From contig NZ_CP062698.1 in assembly GCF_018389385.1 (NCBI RefSeq), forward strand, positions 2,979,501 through 3,043,500: a DNA stretch of 64,000 bases. Reading direction: 5' to 3'. Shown here piece after piece: positions 45,718-53,918 of the stretch. Made by a program: the position numbers and the translations under genes. Under the pieces are notes generated by a model. The model was not told where the DNA came from. It saw nothing but the letters and a program-made list of their open reading frames with translations, and made no database searches. The DNA comes from Anthocerotibacter panamensis C109. Its GTDB lineage: Bacteria > Cyanobacteriota > Cyanobacteriia > Gloeobacterales > Anthocerotibacteraceae. Within the stretch, counting starts at the first letter, position 1, and each line of letters starts with the position of its first letter.

Positions 45718-46869
45718 TCAATGGTCAGCCATAGCCTGCAAAGCGGCACCGACGCCCGCCCCGTGGCTGAAGTCGTCCTGACCCAGTGCCCGCATGGTTC
45801 CCTCCAAAGCTGCCAGCGCACTCAGGATATCCCGTTCGCTCACAAAGCCCAAGTGCCCGATGCGGAAGATTTTGCCCGACAGGTCATCCTGTCCCCCAGC
45901 CAGTGCGATGTCATAGTGCTTATTGATGTGGGAGCGGATCTTATCGGCGTTGGGTGTGGCTACAGCGGTGATCGAGGGGCTTGCGGCTTTTTCGTCTTGG
46001 ACAAAGGGCGTGAGTTTGAGGGCACGCACTCCGGCACGGACCCCCTGGCGCAGGCGCTCGTGGCGGGCAAATAAGGCATCCAGCCCCTCGTCGTGGAGCA
46101 TCTTGAGGCTCTCATGCACAGCCAGGACCAGACCGATAGCCGGGGTGAAGGGCGTGGTGTCGTCCTGGAGGGATTTGCGATATTTCGCCAGATCCAGATA
46201 AAACTTCGGGGTGCGCGACTCTTTTTGGGCTGTCCAGGCTCGCGCACTCATTGCCACAAAACCCAACCCCGGTGGGATCATATAGGCTTTTTGCGAACCG
46301 GAGGCGATGGCGTCTAGACCCCATTGGTCCATCGGTACGCTCACCGCCCCTAGACTCGTCACGGCATCCACAATCGTAAGGGCGCGTCCATGTTCCTGGG
46401 CCAATCCTGCAATTGTTTCCAGGTCGTTAAGTACTCCGGTGGAAGTCTCGCTGTGGGTCACGACGACCGCCCGGTAGGTGCGCTCGGTGTCCGCCCGCAA
46501 GGCTTCAGCGACCTCCTTGGGGTCAATGGCGCTTCCGGCAGGAGCACTGATGGTCTCGACGTGCATCCCATAAGCCAGACAGATTTTGGCCCAACGCTCG
46601 CTGAACTTACCATTGACCAGACACAGCACCCGGTCCCCCGGTGAGAGCAGATTGATGAGGGCTGCTTCCATGGCTCCGGTGCCGCTTGTCGCCAGGGTCA
46701 GGACATCCCCTTGGGTCTGATGCAACCAAGCCAGACGGTCCGTCACTTCCCGAAAAATATGCGAAAACTCTTTGGTGCGGTGGCCCATAGGATGGCGGGC
46801 AAGGGCCAGGAGTACGCGCTCTGGCACTGGGGTAGGACCCGGTATCATCAAAAATTTCTTGCCTTCCAC
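45718..46869 (-). CDS. Class V aminotransferase (alanine/serine-glyoxylate type)
   Basis: This PLP enzyme resembles serine/alanine-glyoxylate aminotransferases, which in cyanobacteria act in photorespiration. The start FLMIPGPTPVPERVLLALA, the cofactor-binding part TLATSGTGAMEAAL, the TVDAVTSLGAVSVPMDQW-like IVDAVTSLGAVSVPMD with PLP-binding Asp, and the Lys in SGSQKAYMIPPGLGF are intact. It is 383 residues. It is the first gene of a small operon ending in the L,D-transpeptidase gene. Confidence 0.93.
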   Translation of the reverse strand: MEGKKFLMIPGPTPVPERVLLALARHPMGHRTKEFSHIFREVTDRLAWLHQTQGDVLTLATSGTGAMEAALINLLSPGDRVLCLVNGKFSERWAKICLAYGMHVETISAPAGSAIDPKEVAEALRADTERTYRAVVVTHSETSTGVLNDLETIAGLAQEHGRALTIVDAVTSLGAVSVPMDQWGLDAIASGSQKAYMIPPGLGFVAMSARAWTAQKESRTPKFYLDLAKYRKSLQDDTTPFTPAIGLVLAVHESLKMLHDEGLDALFARHERLRQGVRAGVRALKLTPFVQDEKAASPSITAVATPNADKIRSHINKHYDIALAGGQDDLSGKIFRIGHLGFVSERDILSALAALEGTMRALGQDDFSHGAGVGAALQAMADH

Positions 46870-47138
46870 GTACTTGCCTCATCCGTTTTGGTATTCTACC
46901 CCTTGTGGACGCTGCTCCAAGCAATCCTTCATCAAATATTTGTGGTTTGCGATACAAAACTGGGGACAAGCGCGTGCCAGTCTGTTTTAAAATATCAAGG
47001 CAACCGTGCTTGGCGGGCTTTTTTGGGGCCTGTAATCATGCATTCCGGCAGAATGGTAGCGCGATGAACGGATGAGGAGCGCGAACACCTGCTTTGATAC
47101 AGTGAATCAGGTTCCATACGCCTACAGGTAAGGTCCTT

Positions 47139-48653
47139 GTGCAAGACTCGGTTACTTCACCCCAGACAACAACAGGCACGATTGCTAGCTATGAGACCGG
47201 CTTTTTCGGCCATCCCCGAGGACTGGCGACGTTATTTTTCACGGAATTTTGGGAGCGTTTTAGCTATTACGGGATGCGGGCTTTACTCATCCTCTTTATG
47301 ACCGCTGCGGCGGACAAAGGGGGCTTGGGCTACGACACCGCAAAAGCTGGCGCGATCTACGGACTGTATACAGCGATGGTTTATCTGGCTTCTCTGCCGG
47401 GGGGCTGGCTGGCGGACCGCTTACTCGGGCAACGGCGGGCGGTGCTCTACGGAGGCGTGATCATCGCAGCGGGCCATTTCAGTATGGCGGTAAAGAGTGA
47501 GGTGACGTTCTTTTTGGGACTGCTGCTCATTGTCCTAGGCACAGGACTGCTAAAACCCAACATGAGTGTGATGGTCGGGACGTTGTATCCCGAGGGCGGG
47601 GCACGCCGCGACGCTGGGTTCTCGATTTTTTATATGGGCATCAATATGGGGGCGTTTGTGGCTCCTCTAGTCTGTGGCTATCTGGGGCAGAACGTGGACT
47701 GGCACCTGGGTTTTGGGCTGGCAGGAGTCGGCATGGTACTCGGGGTTGTCCAATATGCCCTAGGCGGGAAATATCTGGGGGAAGCGGGGCTCTACCCGTC
47801 TAAGGCAGCGGACGCAGCCCTGCAAGAGCAGCAGAACCGTCAGGCATATCAGATTTTTTATGCGGGACTAGGCGCGTTGGCATTGCTTTTAGTTCTGGGG
47901 ACGACCGGTATCGTTCCTATCCATGTGCAGACGCTGGCGGATGTTGCTGGGGGTGCGATTGTCACGATTGCGCTGCTGTACTTCGGCTACGTCATCGTCT
48001 CTGGAGGGTTGGAGCCTACCGAGCGCAAGCGGATTTGGGTGATTGGGATTTTGTTTTTCTTCTCGGCTACGTTTTGGGCAGGTTTTGAGCAGGCGGGCTC
48101 TTCTTTAAGTCTTTTCGCTGAGAAACTCACGGACCTGAATGTGGGCGGTTTTGCCTTCCCTTCAAGCTGGCTGCAATCGGTCAACCCCATCTTGATTATT
48201 GCCATGGCTCCGGTCTTCGCGTGGCTGTGGGTGGCTCTGAGCCGCCGGGAACCTTCCCTGCCCGCTAAGTTTGCGCTGGGCCTGATCCTGGTTGGAGTGG
48301 GCTTTCTGGTCATCGCTGGGGGCTCGCTGCTGACGGCGGGGGGGGCTAAGGTCAGTCCGCTGTGGCTGGTGATGACTTATTTCTTCCTCACCGCCGGGGA
48401 GTTGTGCCTGAGTCCGGTGGGGTTGAGTGCCATGACGAAATTGGCTCCGCAACGGTTGGTCAGTCAGATGATGGGGCTCTGGTTCATCTCGGTCTCGCTA
48501 GGGAATCTGATGGCGGGGCGGGTGGCGGGCTTGTTCGAGACGCTCCCCCTCCCACAACTCTTTGGGGCTGTGGCGCTCACCGCTGCGGGTGCGGGGCTCT
48601 TGCTGGCGCTTTTTGTGAAGCCGATCAAGGCGCTGATGGGGGGCGTGCGGTAA
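47139..48653 (+). CDS. Peptide MFS transporter (POT/PTR family)
   Basis: This proton-coupled di/tripeptide transporter has the hallmark FFTEFWERFSYYGMRALL, GGWLADRLLG and further about 14 membrane helices. GAFVAPLVCGYLG and the C-terminal domain, including FWAGFEQAG, are conserved. It is 504 residues. The GTG start gives a hydrophilic N-terminus of about 20 residues before the first helix. A long structured stretch separates it from larC. Peptide import is the family function. Confidence 0.9.
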   Translation: MQDSVTSPQTTTGTIASYETGFFGHPRGLATLFFTEFWERFSYYGMRALLILFMTAAADKGGLGYDTAKAGAIYGLYTAMVYLASLPGGWLADRLLGQRRAVLYGGVIIAAGHFSMAVKSEVTFFLGLLLIVLGTGLLKPNMSVMVGTLYPEGGARRDAGFSIFYMGINMGAFVAPLVCGYLGQNVDWHLGFGLAGVGMVLGVVQYALGGKYLGEAGLYPSKAADAALQEQQNRQAYQIFYAGLGALALLLVLGTTGIVPIHVQTLADVAGGAIVTIALLYFGYVIVSGGLEPTERKRIWVIGILFFFSATFWAGFEQAGSSLSLFAEKLTDLNVGGFAFPSSWLQSVNPILIIAMAPVFAWLWVALSRREPSLPAKFALGLILVGVGFLVIAGGSLLTAGGAKVSPLWLVMTYFFLTAGELCLSPVGLSAMTKLAPQRLVSQMMGLWFISVSLGNLMAGRVAGLFETLPLPQLFGAVALTAAGAGLLLALFVKPIKALMGGVR

Positions 48654-48662
48654 TCTTTCGGT

Positions 48663-48726
48663 GGAGCCCGCAACCATTCGTGTACTCGCCTGAGCCATGC
48701 ATCGGAACGTGCAGGCGTCGGGCTCC
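48663..48726 (+). other. Long imperfect hairpin upstream of larC
   Basis: GGAGCCCG (48663-48670) pairs with CGGGCTCC (48719-48726), and inside it CGCCTG (48687-48692) pairs with CAGGCG (48712-48717). It could be the terminator of the transporter gene, but it lacks a T run; it might act as a 5' leader structure of larC. Confidence 0.45.
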
Positions 48727-48764
48727 AGAGTGGTCTAAAGTAGGGATAAGCCGTGGGGGTGTGG

Positions 48765-50057
48765 ATGAAAATTGCCTATTTTGACTGTCCGACCGGAATT
48801 GCTGGGGACATGTGCCTCGGAGCACTCGTAGATGGCGGGGTTCCCCTCAGCTATCTCAGCGAACAATTGCAGCGGCTTGCCATCCGTGATGAATTTCACC
48901 TGCATAGTGCCTTGGTCAAGAAAGAGGGCATCCAAGGGACTCAGGTGCTGGTCCACCTCCATGAAACAACCCAACCCGTCCTGCGCCTTCTACCAGAAAT
49001 TGAGCAGATCATCCGTGAAGCCGGACTGCCCCAGCGGGCTGAGACTTGGGCTATTGCCATCTTTCGGGCGCTAGCCGTGGCTGAGGGAGCAGTGCATGGG
49101 GTCGCCCCGGAGCAGGTACACTTCCATGAGGTCGGGGCGGTGGATGCCATCGTCGATATTGTTGGCACCTGTTTGGGGCTCGACTGGTTGGGGATCGAGC
49201 GGATCGTGTGTTCGCCCTTGCCTTTTGGGGGCGGGACAGTCCAGGCAGCCCACGGGCGGATGCCCGTCCCTACACCTGCGGTGATCAAGCTGTGGCAGAG
49301 CCGGAACGTGCCTATTTTCAGTAATGGCATCCCCAAAGAATTGGTCACCCCGACTGGAGCAGCCATTGTCTGTGCCCTGGCAGAATCCTTTGGAGCTTGT
49401 CCTCCTCTTGCCGTCCAAGCTGTTGGTCTCGGGGCGGGCGAGCGCAACATTCCCATCCCCAACCTGCTGCGCCTCTGGATTGGTCAGAGCGTGGAAGGGG
49501 AACACGCGTACGCGGAGCATTCCCATCATGAACATGGAGTGCACAGCTTTAGCTACAGCCAGCACCACCACCATGAACACCCGGCGTCCCAAGCGCAGAG
49601 TAACGCCTGCGAGGAGGTCGTAGCGCAGCTAGAGACGCAGCTCGATGATGTGAACCCGCAGGTAGTCGGGTATCTATTTGAGCAACTCCAGGCTGAGGGG
49701 GCGCTCGATGTCTATGTCACCAGTGTGGGTATGAAGAAAAACCGCCCCGGCTTTCTGGTCACGGTCCTGTGTCCGCCGCAGCAGGTAAGTGGCTGTGAAG
49801 AAGTCCTGTTTCGGGAGACAACTACCTTGGGGGTGCGTAGGCACTACCGGGTCCGTTCTGTGTTGGGACGGCGCTTCGAGACCGTAGAAACGCCCTATGG
49901 TCGGGTTCCCCTCAAAATTGGCTTTCGGGGAGCACGGGTCTACACGGTGCAGCCAGAGTACGAGGACTGCCGTACCCTAGCGCAGGTGACGGGGACTCCG
50001 CTTAAAGTCATCCAAGGAGCGGCGCTCAGAGCCTACCGCGAGGAGGGGCGGCTATGA
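48765..50057 (+). CDS. larC: LarC-like nickel-insertion protein (nickel-pincer cofactor)
   Basis: LarC inserts nickel into the pincer cofactor of lactate racemase-type enzymes. The product starts IAYFDCPTGIAGDMCLGALV and contains HFHEVGAVDAIVDIVGTC, the conserved FGGGTVQAAHGRMPVP and the C-terminal domain with LETQLDDVNPQVVGYLFEQL. A His-rich stretch (residues about 250-275) fits nickel handling. LarB, LarE and LarA are not in the window. The frame is continuous, unlike lactobacilli, where frameshifting is needed. It overlaps smpB by four bases. Confidence 0.93.
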   Translation: MKIAYFDCPTGIAGDMCLGALVDGGVPLSYLSEQLQRLAIRDEFHLHSALVKKEGIQGTQVLVHLHETTQPVLRLLPEIEQIIREAGLPQRAETWAIAIFRALAVAEGAVHGVAPEQVHFHEVGAVDAIVDIVGTCLGLDWLGIERIVCSPLPFGGGTVQAAHGRMPVPTPAVIKLWQSRNVPIFSNGIPKELVTPTGAAIVCALAESFGACPPLAVQAVGLGAGERNIPIPNLLRLWIGQSVEGEHAYAEHSHHEHGVHSFSYSQHHHHEHPASQAQSNACEEVVAQLETQLDDVNPQVVGYLFEQLQAEGALDVYVTSVGMKKNRPGFLVTVLCPPQQVSGCEEVLFRETTTLGVRRHYRVRSVLGRRFETVETPYGRVPLKIGFRGARVYTVQPEYEDCRTLAQVTGTPLKVIQGAALRAYREEGRL

Positions 50058-50518
50058 GCACGGACGGCTATCGCAAAGTCTTATCTGAGAACCGTAAAGC
50101 CCGCTTTGAGTTCGAAATTCTGGAAGTCTTCCAGGCGGGGATTGCCCTCAAAGGCAGCGAGGTCAAAGCGATCCGCATCGGGCGAGCCAACCTCCAGGAT
50201 GCCTTTGCCCGTATCGAAAAAGAAGAGGTCATCCTCCACAACATGCATGTCTCGCCTTTGCAATCCGTCTCCAAATTTTTTAGCCACGAGCCCACCCGCC
50301 CGCGTAAACTCCTGCTCAACCGCCGTGAAATCAGAAAACTCATCGGCAAGGTCGAGGAAAAAGGTCTAACGCTGGTGCCTTTACGGATTTACCTCGACAA
50401 TCGATGGATCAAAGTAGACTTAGCTGTAGGGCGGGGCAAGAAGCTCTACGACAAACGTGAGGACATCAAAACCCGCGAGATCAAGCGTGAAATGGCCCGT
50501 ACCGCGCGGGGTCGCTAG
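50054..50518 (+). CDS. smpB: SsrA-binding protein
   Basis: SmpB delivers tmRNA to stalled ribosomes. The product has YRKVLSENRKARFEFEI, KGSEVKAIRIGRANLQDAFA, and the C-terminal basic tail KKLYDKREDIKTREIKREMA. It is 154 residues. The start overlaps larC by ATGA, so translation may be coupled. No tmRNA gene is evident in the window. Confidence 0.95.
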   Translation: MSTDGYRKVLSENRKARFEFEILEVFQAGIALKGSEVKAIRIGRANLQDAFARIEKEEVILHNMHVSPLQSVSKFFSHEPTRPRKLLLNRREIRKLIGKVEEKGLTLVPLRIYLDNRWIKVDLAVGRGKKLYDKREDIKTREIKREMARTARGR

Positions 50519-50530
50519 AGGAGTAGCCGG

Positions 50531-50947
50531 ATGAACCGCAAGCACTTTCTTTTGGGTCTGAGCACCGGAATATGGGCTAGAGGAGCACATGCCCAGCAAC
50601 TTTTCTCGCGCAGCCGCCCCCGGCTCCAGTCCCAAAACTTTAATGCTGTAATTTTATCCGGGAATGACTACCGCTCCCTCTTCCTCCCTAGCCTCGGGGC
50701 GACGCGAGTCAGCGCCATTGTCACCAGTGAGATCCGTGGGACAGCCTTCTTTGATATGACCAATAACGAGCTTGGGGAGCAGGACATCGTCTACGGGGTG
50801 ACCGAGCAGATCCTCATCCCCGGCAGGGCAATCATTATGGCTGTTCCCGCCGAATTGCTGGTCTTTGCGCGGGTGCGGCTGCGGATGATCAATGAGGACC
50901 GTTTTTTCGGTCGGGTCCGGGGGACTGTATCGGTCTACTCAGGATAG
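50531..50947 (+). CDS. Secreted hypothetical protein, 138 residues
   Basis: The start MNRKHFLLGLSTGIWARGAH resembles a signal peptide with cleavage near AHAQ. The mature part has beta-rich runs (NFNAVILSGNDYRSLF, ARVRLRMINEDRFFGRVRG). I recognise no family. It starts 12 bp after smpB on the same strand, so it may belong to the same transcript. Confidence 0.55.
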   Translation: MNRKHFLLGLSTGIWARGAHAQQLFSRSRPRLQSQNFNAVILSGNDYRSLFLPSLGATRVSAIVTSEIRGTAFFDMTNNELGEQDIVYGVTEQILIPGRAIIMAVPAELLVFARVRLRMINEDRFFGRVRGTVSVYSG

Positions 50948-51017
50948 GTTCCCAAAAATCCTACAAGACCTACCGTAATCTTAAAATGGTGGCCTGCTTT
51001 TGAGCCAAAAGGCTTGG

Positions 51018-51911
51018 TCACTGGTCTAACTCTAGGCAGTATGGGTTGATGATATATTCTCGGGTGAAGCGTAGTAGGCCATAGTCTCCAATGGGCTGAA
51101 AGCCCACGCGCTCATAGACTCGGCGGGCGCTGTAATTTTCGTGTCCCGTGAAGAGGATAGCTCGTTGCACTCCTTCAGCGTGGGTAGCCCGGAGGGCACC
51201 GGCAATCAGGGTGCGACTATAGCCCCGGCGACGCTGTCCATGAGGCGTCCAGACAAAGCCCAACTGCACGAGGTCGGGCAAGCGTGCATTAAAAGACAGG
51301 CAAGAAAGTAAATTTTTCTGGGTCTCCAGAACCCACAGAACGCCCTGATTCAGCAAAAGAGCCACGTCGGTGCGGCATTGGATACGCAGTTCGGGGCTGT
51401 CCGTATCGCCTAGCAGTTCCAGACTATAGTGAAGACGCCATTCGGTGAGGACTTCTAGATCAGTGGGCTGGGCTAGCCGACAGATGAATTCAGGTGGAGC
51501 AGACGGGATGGGGAGGGTAGATAAATCTAGGGCATAGAGCATTTCTTTCCCGTCCTTGGTCAAGGGTGCCTCGTCCAATCCTAAGGCAGTGCGAGCGGCG
51601 AGTGCCTGATCCCACGGCCCCAAGATTCCCTGGACAGCCCGCCTTGAGCGAGTGGTCGCCCCGTAGACTACCTCCTTCAAATAGGGTCCGGGAGCTTGGA
51701 CCACCACGGTACCAAGCCAGAAATGGGCAGCCACAGCCACGATCTCACCTCCCTCAAAAGCTGCCACATAGGTCCCCTGGAGTGGCTGACCCTGATCGAG
51801 CAGTCCGGCAGCCCGATGATTGGCCCGCAGAAACATTGAGCTATCGGTGTGGAGGACAAGAAAGTGCTCAAGAGCTGCTTCATCTCCGGGCTGGAGGGTT
51901 TTTAGGAGCAT
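51018..51911 (-). CDS. GNAT-family N-acetyltransferase
   Basis: The C-terminal half has the GNAT acetyl-CoA pattern: strand VQLGFVWTPHGQRRRGYSRT with the Q/RxxGxG-like RRRGYS, followed by LIAGALRATHAEGVQRAILF and NYSARRVYERVGFQPIGD. The N-terminal half (about residues 1-120) is a second, degenerate GNAT-like region. It is 297 residues. The substrate is unknown. The gene ends where the insertion element begins upstream on the other strand, 48 bp apart. Confidence 0.88.
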   Translation of the reverse strand: MLLKTLQPGDEAALEHFLVLHTDSSMFLRANHRAAGLLDQGQPLQGTYVAAFEGGEIVAVAAHFWLGTVVVQAPGPYLKEVVYGATTRSRRAVQGILGPWDQALAARTALGLDEAPLTKDGKEMLYALDLSTLPIPSAPPEFICRLAQPTDLEVLTEWRLHYSLELLGDTDSPELRIQCRTDVALLLNQGVLWVLETQKNLLSCLSFNARLPDLVQLGFVWTPHGQRRRGYSRTLIAGALRATHAEGVQRAILFTGHENYSARRVYERVGFQPIGDYGLLRFTREYIINPYCLELDQ

Positions 51912-51947
51912 CAGTTGTCAGACCGCTACAAGTAAAGTTTCATGGGT

Positions 51948-51965
51948 TATCATTAGCTTATGATA
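51948..51965 (+). repeat. Perfect hairpin over the tnpB start codon
   Basis: TATCAT (51948-51953) and ATGATA (51960-51965) pair across a six-base loop and include the ATG of tnpB. It may be part of the element's left end or block translation. Confidence 0.55.
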
Positions 51966-53150
51966 GTCCTAGAGTCCAAACTTGACAAAAAACCAGAACA
52001 GTATGGGAAGCTCGATAAAGCTATCCGTACTGCCCAATTTATCCGTAACAAAGCACTTCGGTATTGGATAGATAATTGGGGAACAAATAAAAATAATTTA
52101 TATAGGTTGTGTCCTGATTTAGCAGAAGAATATGAATGGGCGGGTAAACTTAATTCTCAAGCTAGACAAGCCATTATTGAACGCGCTTGGTGTGCTATTT
52201 CTCGCTTCTTCAACAACTGCAAAAAGCAAATTTATGGAAAGAAAGGCTATCCTAACTATGGCCTTCGGCCACGGAAGCCTATTAAGAAGAATGCACGGTC
52301 AGTAGAATATAAAACTACGCGATGGAAGTTATCCGATGACCGTAAACACATAGTTTTCACTGATAAAAACAACGCAGGATGTTTTAGGTTAATCGGCACA
52401 AGAGATTTAAGTTTTTATGCAGTAGAACAAATTAAAAGAGTACGGATTGTGCGTCGGGCAGATGGCTATTATGTTCAGCTTTGTATTGATATAGAACGCT
52501 CAGAACCCCAGCCCCAGACAGGTAGAGAAGTTGGTTTAGATTTGGGGTTGTTGCATTTCTATACCAATAGTGACGGGAAGACGGTAGAGAATCCCCGGCT
52601 ACGTAAAGCAGAGAAAGCATTAAAGCGTCAACAAAGGAGGGTAAGTAAGAAACAGAAAGGTTTCAAAAATCGAGCTAAGGCGCGTAAGCGATTAGCTAAA
52701 AAACACTTGCAAGTCAGTCGCCAGCGTAAAGACTTTGCCGTAAAACAGTCGCGGTGCGTAGTCAAGTCTAATGACTTGGTGGTGTATGAAAAGTTGCATG
52801 TGAAGAACATGGTGAAGAATCATCTGGCTAAGAGTATTTCTGATGCAGGGTGGTCACAATTCACAACTTGGCTAGACTACTTTGGAAAAATTATGGCAAG
52901 AACAGTAGTTGCTGTTCCTCCGCAATACACATCCCAGGAATGTTCTAAATGTGGAGTTATCGTTAAAAAGTCCCTCAGTACCCGTACTCATACCTGCCAG
53001 TGTGGATGCGTGGTGGGTAGAGACTTTAATGCAGCTCTCGTTATCTTAGCTAGAGGCAGAAGTACCGTAGGGCATACGGAAAGCGTGGACCGACAACGGT
53101 CCACGAACGCTTGTGGAGAGAACGGCCTCTACAGCAAAGGAGCAATCTGA
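51960..53150 (+). CDS. tnpB: IS200/IS605-type TnpB (RNA-guided nuclease)
   Basis: TnpB is an RNA-guided DNA endonuclease of IS200/IS605 elements. The RuvC residues are intact: Asp194 in GLDLGL, Glu277 in YEKLHVKNM and Asp355 in GRDFNAAL. The zinc ribbon has C328, C331, C346 and the CQCGC cluster. It is 396 residues. Base composition is AT-richer than its neighbours, which supports transfer. TnpA is absent, so the element is not self-mobile. Its guide RNA usually comes from the 3' end of the gene and the right end. Those lie directly before trpF. Confidence 0.93.
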   Translation: MIVLESKLDKKPEQYGKLDKAIRTAQFIRNKALRYWIDNWGTNKNNLYRLCPDLAEEYEWAGKLNSQARQAIIERAWCAISRFFNNCKKQIYGKKGYPNYGLRPRKPIKKNARSVEYKTTRWKLSDDRKHIVFTDKNNAGCFRLIGTRDLSFYAVEQIKRVRIVRRADGYYVQLCIDIERSEPQPQTGREVGLDLGLLHFYTNSDGKTVENPRLRKAEKALKRQQRRVSKKQKGFKNRAKARKRLAKKHLQVSRQRKDFAVKQSRCVVKSNDLVVYEKLHVKNMVKNHLAKSISDAGWSQFTTWLDYFGKIMARTVVAVPPQYTSQECSKCGVIVKKSLSTRTHTCQCGCVVGRDFNAALVILARGRSTVGHTESVDRQRSTNACGENGLYSKGAI

Positions 53151-53180
53151 TGTTGCAAGCTGACTCATGGAACCAAGAAT

Positions 53181-53209
53181 CCCACGGATTTATCCGTGGG
53201 GAGTGTCAA
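53181..53209 (+). mobile_element. Right end of the TnpB element (hairpin plus GTGTCAA)
   Basis: The hairpin CCCACGGA/TCCGTGGG (53181-53200) is followed by GGAGTGTCAA, a common right-end pattern of IS200/IS605-type elements in cyanobacteria. The last bases touch the trpF ATG at 53210, so GGGGAG from the element serves as its ribosome site. Confidence 0.75.
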
Positions 53210-53857
53210 ATGGCAATGCCCACGCCTCGTGTCAAAATCTGTGGCCTTACCCGCCTCGACCAATGCCTTGCCATCGCCGCATTAGGCGTTCACGCACTGG
53301 GCTTTATTGGTGTGCCGACTTCTAAGCGCTATGTCCCCTTGGAACATTTGGCGGAGCTGACTCAAGATTTGCCGCCCTTTATCAGTCGGATTGGTGTCTT
53401 TGCCGATGCTGACTTAGAAGGGATAGTGAAAACTGTTCGCACTGGAGGACTCACCGGGGTCCAACTGCATGGGCAGGAATCTCCTGAATACTGTGCTCGC
53501 CTCCGGGAACTGCTCCCCAGTGGCGAGATTATTAAAGCCTTGCGCCTTCAAGCTCCGAAACAGTTACAAACCTTAGACGCTTATGCCCCCTACACAACCG
53601 CTTTTCTCCTGGATGCCTACCATCCCCAGCAGTTGGGTGGGACCGGCCAAACTCTGGACTGGCGGCAATTGGAAGATTTTAAGCCGCCCCGGCCCTGGAT
53701 TTTGGCGGGGGGGCTGACCCCAGAGAACATTGCCGAGGCTCTAACCCTGCTTACGCCCCAGGCAGTTGACCTCTCCAGTGGGGTGGAACGCGCCCCTGGG
53801 GACAAAGCTATCGAACGGGTGGTCCAGCTTTTAGCGCGCCTACGCACCCTGGCCTAA
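53210..53857 (+). CDS. trpF: Phosphoribosylanthranilate isomerase
   Basis: TrpF isomerises phosphoribosylanthranilate in tryptophan synthesis. The (beta/alpha)8 protein starts PRVKICGLTRLDQCLAIA with the active-site Cys, has GVQLHGQES and the Asp in FLLDAY, and ends with phosphate-binding GGLTPENIAEAL and DLSSGVERAPGDKA. It is 215 residues. The ATG at 53210 lies directly after an insertion-element end, which appears to have replaced its native upstream region. Confidence 0.95.
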   Translation: MAMPTPRVKICGLTRLDQCLAIAALGVHALGFIGVPTSKRYVPLEHLAELTQDLPPFISRIGVFADADLEGIVKTVRTGGLTGVQLHGQESPEYCARLRELLPSGEIIKALRLQAPKQLQTLDAYAPYTTAFLLDAYHPQQLGGTGQTLDWRQLEDFKPPRPWILAGGLTPENIAEALTLLTPQAVDLSSGVERAPGDKAIERVVQLLARLRTLA

Positions 53858-53918
53858 GTACCCGCTTGAGCAGGCGGTGTTACTCTGGGAGAAAGGAGCG
53901 TTAATCCAGGCCCCTCAG

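Noticed and set aside
51912-51959. A TnpA gene accompanying TnpB
   Set aside because: Only 48 bp separate the GNAT gene from tnpB; no Y1 transposase frame exists on either side.
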